A stretch of DNA of 5,342 nucleotides from a bacterium (GTDB lineage Bacteria; Krumholzibacteriota; Krumholzibacteria; LZORAL124-64-63). The notes beneath the pieces were generated by a model. It was not told the DNA's origin. It was given only the letters and a program-made list of their open reading frames with translations, and did no database searches. The DNA lies in NCBI GenBank assembly GCA_016873405.1, contig VGXH01000173.1, positions 1-5,342 of the forward strand, given 5' to 3'. Numbering within the stretch: the stretch's first letter is position 1; each line of letters begins with the position of its first letter. Of this stretch, positions 1-5,342 are shown one piece after another. Made by a program: the position numbers and the translations under genes.

Positions 1-2
1 CC

Positions 3-2348
3 CCCGGCGCCACGAGCGGCGACCTGGTCATGTACGACGCCCGCGACCTGACCACGCACGCGGTCATCGTCGGCATGACCGGCTCGGGCAAGACGGGCCT
101 GGGCATCTCGCTGCTGGAGGAAGCCGCGATCGACGGCGTGCCGGCGATCATCATCGATCCCAAGGGCGACATCGCCAACCTGGCGCTGACCTTCCCGGAT
201 CTGGCCGCCGGCGATTTCGCGCCCTGGCTGGACCCCGAGGACGGGCGGCGCCAGGGGCTGGAACCGGCCGCGCACGCCGAACAGGTGGCCGCGCGCTGGC
301 GGCAGGGCCTCGGCGAGTGGGGGCAGGACGGGGCGCGCATCGCCCTGCTGAAGCGGTCCTGCGCGGTGACGGTCTTCACGCCCGCCTCCACCGCCGGCGA
401 GCCCGTCTCGATCCTGGCTTCGCTGCAGGCGCCGGCGGGCGGCTTCGCGGGGCAGGAGGAGCCGCTGCGCGAGCGCATCCGCGGCACCGTGGGCGCCCTG
501 CTGGGGTTGGCCGGAGTGGACGGCGATCCGGTGCGCAGCCCGGCGCACGTCTTCCTCTCGACGATGATCGAGCACTTCTGGCAGCGATCGCAGGACGTGC
601 AGCTGGCGGACCTGATCCGCTCGCTGCAGGAGCCGCCGGTGCGCACGTTCGGCGTCTTCGACGTCGACACCTTCTTCCCGGCGGCCGAGCGACGCGAACT
701 GGCCCTGGCGCTCAACGGGCTGATGGCCGCGCCCGGCTTCGCGGCCTGGCTGCAGGGCACGCCGCTGGACATCGACACGCTGCTGGGCTCGGGCGACGGG
801 CGGCCGCGGCACGCGGTGATGAGCCTGGCCCACCTGGACGACGCGCAGCGCATGTTCTTCGTCACGCTGCTGCTGGAGGCGCTGCTGGCCTGGTCGCGGC
901 GGCAGTCGGGCACGTCGTCGCTGCGCGCGATTCTCTACATGGACGAGCTGTTCGGGTTCATGCCGCCGACGGCGAACCCGTCGTCCAAGGTGCCGCTGCT
1001 GACGCTGCTCAAGCAGGCGCGCGCCTCGGGCCTGGGCGTGGTGCTGGCCACCCAGAATCCGGTGGACCTGGACTACAAGGGCCTGGCCAACGCCGGCACC
1101 TGGTTCATCGGCAAGCTGCAGACCGAGCGCGACAAGGAGCGCATGCTGGAGGGCCTGACCAGCGCCGCGGCCGGCGCGGCGGTGGATCCCGCGCAGCTGT
1201 CGGCGATGATCGGCGGGCTCAAGTCGCGCGTCTTCCTGCTGCACAACGTGCACGAGCCGGCGCCGGTGCTGATGCACACGCGGTGGACGCTCAGCTACCT
1301 GGCGGGGCCGCTGACGCGGGAGCAGATCCGGAGGCTGGGTGGCGGCGCGGGGGCGGCCGCTGCACCCGGACTTGCGCCGGCGCAAGCGGCGCCTGCGACC
1401 GCCGCGCCGGCGCCAGTGGCTGGCGCCGCCGGCGAGCCGTCGCCCGTGGCCCCGGCCCTGCCCGCCTCCGTGCCGCAGGCCTTCCTGCCGGCGGCCGGCG
1501 CCTCGCCGGTGTACGAGCCGCTGCTGGCCGGTCTGGCCGCCGTCGCCTTCGTCGACGCCAGGCGCGGGCTGGCGGCCGAGCGGCAGGTGGCCCTGGCGCT
1601 GCCGGCGGGCGCGGCCACGCTCGTGGCCGACTGGACGAAAGCCGAGCCGCTGGCCGCCACGGCCGCGGACCTGGCGCCGCAGCCGGCGGCCGGCGCGCGC
1701 TTCCGGCCGCTGCCGCGCGGGTGGGACGGCGCCGCGTTCCACAAGGCGGCCGCGAAGGCGCTGGTGGACCTCTTGTACCAGCGCGAGCGCCTGGAGGTGC
1801 TCGAACTGCCGTCGCTGAAGCTGGTGGGCGAGCCCGGCGAGTCGCGCGACGCGTTCCTGAACCGGGCGCGCCTGGCCGCGCGCGAGAAGCGCGACGCCGA
1901 GGTCGACAAGCTGGACGCCGCGATGCAGGTGAAGCTGACGCGCCTGGAGACGAAGCAGCAGGCCGAGCAGCGCGACCTGGCCGAGGACCAGGCCGAACTG
2001 GCGGCGCGCAGGCAGGAGGAGATGCTCTCGGCCGGCGAAAGCCTGCTGGGCATGTTCGGCGTCCTGGGCCGCAAGCGCTCGCCGGGGCTGGCCACGGCCG
2101 CCCGCAAGCGGCGGCTGACCGCGCGCGCGGCCGAGAGCATCACCGAATCGCAGGCCCAGCTGGCGGTCGTCACGGCCGAACTGGAGCGGCTGCGCGCCCA
2201 GTTGCAGGCCGATGTCGCCGCGGTCAACGCGAAATGGGAGCAGGCGCTGGCCCAGGTCACCACGCGCGAGGTGGCGCCGCGCCGCACCGACGTCAAGGCG
2301 GTCTTCTGCGGCCTGGTCTGGCGCCCGACCGGCGGCGACCGGCCGTGA
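3..2348 (+). CDS. HerA/FtsK-superfamily P-loop ATPase with C-terminal coiled-coil domain (5' partial)
   Basis: Numbering counts the Met at base 30 as residue 1. That Met is unlikely to be the start: the frame stays open to the left edge (PGATSGDLV precedes it), no Shine-Dalgarno precedes it, and the Walker A follows only 14 residues later, so an N-terminal piece, probably tens of residues, is missing. Seen: Walker A GMTGSGKT (15-22), DPKGD (43-47), FGVFDVDTFFP (207-217), a Walker B-like strand ILYMDE (301-306, D305/E306) and ATQNPVDLDY (340-349), the HerA/VirB4-like sensor strand. A Pro/Ala/Gly linker (about 437-493) joins this motor to a C-terminal domain. There, GESRDAF (603-609) leads into charged coiled-coil helices (about 615-665 and 695-745) around a small hydrophobic turn (SAGESLLGMF, 667-676), ending at LVWRP. 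HerA-class ATPases usually work as hexameric translocases on DNA; substrate and role here are unknown. The stop overlaps the next gene's GTG. Family call firm, function open. Confidence 0.9.
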   Translation, partial: PGATSGDLVMYDARDLTTHAVIVGMTGSGKTGLGISLLEEAAIDGVPAIIIDPKGDIANLALTFPDLAAGDFAPWLDPEDGRRQGLEPAAHAEQVAARWRQGLGEWGQDGARIALLKRSCAVTVFTPASTAGEPVSILASLQAPAGGFAGQEEPLRERIRGTVGALLGLAGVDGDPVRSPAHVFLSTMIEHFWQRSQDVQLADLIRSLQEPPVRTFGVFDVDTFFPAAERRELALALNGLMAAPGFAAWLQGTPLDIDTLLGSGDGRPRHAVMSLAHLDDAQRMFFVTLLLEALLAWSRRQSGTSSLRAILYMDELFGFMPPTANPSSKVPLLTLLKQARASGLGVVLATQNPVDLDYKGLANAGTWFIGKLQTERDKERMLEGLTSAAAGAAVDPAQLSAMIGGLKSRVFLLHNVHEPAPVLMHTRWTLSYLAGPLTREQIRRLGGGAGAAAAPGLAPAQAAPATAAPAPVAGAAGEPSPVAPALPASVPQAFLPAAGASPVYEPLLAGLAAVAFVDARRGLAAERQVALALPAGAATLVADWTKAEPLAATAADLAPQPAAGARFRPLPRGWDGAAFHKAAAKALVDLLYQRERLEVLELPSLKLVGEPGESRDAFLNRARLAAREKRDAEVDKLDAAMQVKLTRLETKQQAEQRDLAEDQAELAARRQEEMLSAGESLLGMFGVLGRKRSPGLATAARKRRLTARAAESITESQAQLAVVTAELERLRAQLQADVAAVNAKWEQALAQVTTREVAPRRTDVKAVFCGLVWRPTGGDRP
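1371..1428 (+). repeat. Two adjacent inverted repeats in the ATPase linker coding sequence
   Basis: CTTGCGCCGGCGCAAG (1371-1386) is a perfect 16-nt palindrome. Twenty-one bases later CGGCGCCAG (1408-1416) pairs exactly with CTGGCGCCG (1420-1428) around a TGG loop. Both lie in the Pro/Ala-rich linker (about residues 437-493), where protein constraint is weak. They could form mRNA hairpins between the motor and coiled-coil domains, or be a by-product of low-complexity GC-rich sequence. Confidence 0.4.
2345..2348 (+). promoter_or_regulatory. GTGA stop/start overlap (translational coupling site)
   Basis: The ATPase TGA (2346-2348) shares bases with an in-frame GTG (2345-2347) of the glycosylase gene. 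No convincing Shine-Dalgarno lies before this GTG, as expected if ribosomes re-initiate after finishing the ATPase. If the true start is ATG 2354 or GTG 2378, the genes are separated by only 5 or 29 nt, and an operon is still the simplest reading. Confidence 0.6.
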
Positions 2349-3106
2349 GCGCGATGCGGCGCGGCGGCGAGGCCTCCGTGGGCCTGGCGGAAGCGGTCCT
2401 TGCCGCCACGAGGGAACTGAGCGCCGCCGTGGACCGCTGCCGCTTCCCGGCGCCGGTGGCCCACGTCTACAACCCGCTCGACTACGCCTGGTCCCTGCAC
2501 GAGCAGTACGTGCGGCGCTGGGGCGCCACGCCGCGCCGCGTCCTCTTCCTCGGCATGAATCCCGGGCCCTGGGGCATGGCGCAGACGGGCGTGCCGTTCG
2601 GCGAGGTGGCCGCCGTGCGCGACATCCTGGGCCTCGGCGGCGCCGTGGGCCGGCCCGCGCGCGAACATCCCAAACGCCCGGTGCTCGGTCTGGCCTGCGA
2701 GCGCTCGGAGGTCAGCGGGCGGCGCCTGTGGGGCTTCTTCGCCGCGCACTGCGGCGGCGCTGAGGGCTTCTTCGCCGGGCACTTCGTCCTGAACTACTGC
2801 CCGCTGGTCTTCATGGAGGAGTCCGCGCGCAACCTGACCCCGGACAAGCTGCCGGCGGTCGCCGCGGCGCCTCTGTTCGCCGCCTGCGATGCCTGGCTGC
2901 GCCAGGTCATCGACCTGTACGAGCCGAAGTGGGTCGTGGGCGTGGGCGCGTTCGCGCGCCGGAAGCTGGACCATCTCCTGGGCTCAGATCCGACCGCCCC
3001 CCGCCGCGCGACCCTCCTGCACCCCAGCCCCGCCAGCCCGGCGGCCAACCGCGGCTGGGACGCCGCGGCCCTGGCCCAGTTGCGCGAGCTCGGCATCTGG
3101 GCCTGA
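2345..3106 (+). CDS. SMUG1-type (family 3) uracil-DNA glycosylase
   Basis: Monofunctional glycosylase that excises uracil (and, in the family, hydroxymethyluracil or xanthine) from DNA, leaving an abasic site for base excision repair in the cytoplasm. Seen from the GTG: motif 1 GMNPGPWGMAQTGVPFG (70-86) with catalytic N72 and base-stacking F85; EHPKRPVLGL, SEVSG and WGFF blocks; uracil-recognising N150 in LNYCP; motif 2 HPSPASPAANRGW with catalytic H226. Against human SMUG1 recalled from memory (N85, F98, N163, H239), all four sit at a constant offset of 13. At 253 residues it is near full family length (human about 270) and looks intact. Human motif 1 Phe89 is Trp76 and the Arg of HPSPRNP is Ala230. 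Start is uncertain: GTG 2345 overlaps the ATPase stop as GTGA; ATG 2354 is also in frame; GTG 2378 has the best Shine-Dalgarno (GAGG at 2369-2372, 5-nt gap) and would still keep all motifs. Second gene of an apparent ATPase-SMUG1 operon. Confidence 0.96.
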   Translation: MSAMRRGGEASVGLAEAVLAATRELSAAVDRCRFPAPVAHVYNPLDYAWSLHEQYVRRWGATPRRVLFLGMNPGPWGMAQTGVPFGEVAAVRDILGLGGAVGRPAREHPKRPVLGLACERSEVSGRRLWGFFAAHCGGAEGFFAGHFVLNYCPLVFMEESARNLTPDKLPAVAAAPLFAACDAWLRQVIDLYEPKWVVGVGAFARRKLDHLLGSDPTAPRRATLLHPSPASPAANRGWDAAALAQLRELGIWA

Positions 3107-3107
3107 A

Positions 3108-3139
3108 CAGGCGCCGGTCCTGGTCGCTTCCATTTTCTT
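3108..3139 (+). terminator. Weak candidate terminator after the SMUG1 gene
   Basis: One base after the glycosylase stop, CAGG (3108-3111) can pair with CCTG (3119-3122) around a 7-nt loop. A T-rich run (TTCCATTTTCTT, 3128-3139) follows after 5 bases. The stem is only 4 bp and the T-run is interrupted, so this is weak; the T-rich run is nevertheless unusual in this GC-rich window. Confidence 0.2.
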
Positions 3140-3196
3140 GAATCCGGATTCCCCGCCCGCTGATTGATCTTCGCGGAGACCCCCTCCACGCGGCTT

Positions 3197-3234
3197 CTGC
3201 CGGTCTTGCGGCCGAGTTCCGCTTAACCGGTCAG
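3197..3234 (+). other. Stem-loop with symmetric internal loop
   Basis: CTG-CCGGT (3197-3204) pairs with ACCGG (3226-3230) and CAG (3232-3234), bulging T3231. Inside, GCGG (3208-3211) pairs with CCGC (3219-3222) across a 3x3 internal loop, closing a 7-nt loop. All pairs are Watson-Crick. Role unknown: part of a structured RNA or of a termination region. Confidence 0.35.
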
Positions 3235-3236
3235 CA

Positions 3237-3252
3237 GGGAGGGCGGGGGTGG
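3237..3252 (+). other. G-tract cluster, possible G-quadruplex
   Basis: The run GGGAGGGCGGGGGTGG contains tracts of 3, 3, 5 and 2 guanines separated by single bases. It can form a two-layer quadruplex; a three-layer one would need a bulge or vacancy because the last tract is short. It lies between two stem-loops in the convergent gap. GC-rich DNA makes such runs common, so functional weight is low. Confidence 0.35.
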
Positions 3253-3260
3253 ACGAGCGA

Positions 3261-3282
3261 ACCACGTCGTCCCCGACGTGGT
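3261..3282. terminator. Perfect 9-bp hairpin, candidate bidirectional terminator
   Basis: ACCACGTCG (3261-3269) and CGACGTGGT (3274-3282) are exact reverse complements around a TCCC loop. Its position, 154 bases past the glycosylase stop and 99 bases past the carB stop, suits a shared terminator for convergent genes. Neither strand has a T-tract after the stem, so it is not a canonical intrinsic terminator; it could instead protect 3' ends or belong to a structured RNA. Confidence 0.45.
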
Positions 3283-3291
3283 CCCAAGCCC

Positions 3292-3352
3292 GGGTCCGGC
3301 CGGGTCGGTGCTGCCTGTCGGGCGAGCAGGCACGCCGGCTTCGGTCGGACCC
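3292..3352 (+). other. 61-nt long hairpin, candidate structured RNA element
   Basis: Bases 3292-3304 pair with 3340-3352 as a 13-bp stem (10 Watson-Crick, 3 G-U). After a small 1x2 internal loop, 3306-3310 pair with 3333-3337 (one G-U), then with C3311 bulged TGCCTG (3312-3317) pairs with CAGGCA (3327-3332), closing a 9-nt loop. The four G-U pairs are wobbles only in + strand RNA; they become A-C mismatches in - strand RNA, so a real RNA would be read rightward, as in the 3' tail of the ATPase-SMUG1 transcript. It resembles no named RNA I recognise. Confidence 0.4.
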
Positions 3353-3364
3353 TACCGTCTTGCC

Positions 3365-3380
3365 CCGGCCGATCGGCCGG
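3365..3380. repeat. 16-nt perfect palindrome at the carB 3' end
   Basis: CCGGCCGATCGGCCGG is self-complementary, giving a 6-bp all-GC stem with a GATC loop. It lies one base beyond the carB stop. It could be a short terminator stem for carB, though no T-tract follows on the - strand, or chance palindromy in GC-rich DNA. Confidence 0.35.
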
Positions 3381-3381
3381 C

Positions 3382-5342
<1,961 letters not shown>

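Larger units (their letters stand above)
3107..3381. other. Convergent intergenic region, structured, no gene seen
   Basis: This 275-base gap lies between two gene 3' ends, so it should hold terminators and not promoters for the flanking genes. No frame here gives a recognisable protein and no tRNA T-arm signature is visible. It holds an AT-richer patch (about 3128-3150), a 12-nt perfect palindrome GAATCCGGATTC (3140-3151), a G-tract cluster (3237-3252) and successive potential stem-loops at 3171-3193, 3197-3234, 3261-3282, 3292-3352 and 3365-3380. Stem pairing was worked out by eye; no folding energy was computed. Confidence 0.8.

Noticed and set aside
30..32. ATG at base 30 as the ATPase start
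   Set aside because: The frame is open upstream to the window edge, there is no Shine-Dalgarno, and family proteins have residues before the ...DLTTHAV-Walker A segment.
317..2344. Long + strand open frame continuous with the SMUG1 frame, suggesting a 929-residue fusion protein
   Set aside because: The upstream part lies over the well-supported ATPase in another phase, is an Arg/Ala/Gly-rich composition artefact and matches no family. Only the part from about 2345 is real.
1295..2974. 559-codon antisense open frame across the ATPase and SMUG1 genes
   Set aside because: Ser/Arg/Ala-rich low-information translation with no recognisable motif, covering two clear genes. Such frames are expected in high-GC codon-biased DNA.
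3107..3381. tRNA or known riboswitch in the gap
   Set aside because: No T-arm consensus or recognisable aptamer core was found on either strand, and no gene starts downstream for a riboswitch to control.

Overview
The window is very GC-rich bacterial DNA with almost no spare space. It holds three protein genes, two of them cut by the window edges, and one convergent intergenic gap of 275 bases. The many long open frames on the other strand and in other phases are what a GC-rich codon pattern produces. The organism cannot be named from this sequence. GC content, a bacterial SMUG1-type uracil glycosylase and a CarB with a non-enterobacterial effector site fit a high-GC environmental Gram-negative lineage (Deltaproteobacteria-, Planctomycetes- or Eisenbacteria/Krumholzibacteria-like). 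That placement is inference only.

Layout. Bases 3-2348 (+) encode most of a HerA/FtsK-superfamily P-loop ATPase: a motor domain, a Pro/Ala linker and a C-terminal helical coiled-coil domain. Its 5' end lies left of the window. Its stop codon overlaps the GTG of the next gene as GTGA, and bases 2345-3106 (+) encode a complete SMUG1-type (family 3) uracil-DNA glycosylase. The two are almost certainly co-transcribed and probably translationally coupled. Bases 3382-5342 (-) encode the C-terminal ~60% of CarB, the large subunit of carbamoyl phosphate synthetase; its N-terminal ~420 residues lie right of the window. Only part of the oligomerization domain, the second ATP-grasp domain and the allosteric MGS-like domain are visible.

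The gap at 3107-3381 separates the converging SMUG1 and carB genes. It has no plausible gene, but it carries an AT-richer patch, a G-tract cluster and a series of stem-loops, including a 9-bp perfect hairpin and a 61-nt hairpin. These may be terminators for the two convergent units or an undescribed structured RNA.

Function. CarB belongs to pyrimidine and arginine biosynthesis and is housekeeping. SMUG1 removes uracil and related damaged bases from DNA to start base excision repair. The ATPase is of a DNA/macromolecule-translocating superfamily with no assigned role here; its tight coupling to SMUG1 suggests, but does not prove, a role in DNA processing. I see no phage, transposon, CRISPR or classic defence-system genes. 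The observations most worth checking are the ATPase-SMUG1 pairing, the structured convergent intergenic region and the altered ornithine-site residue in CarB.
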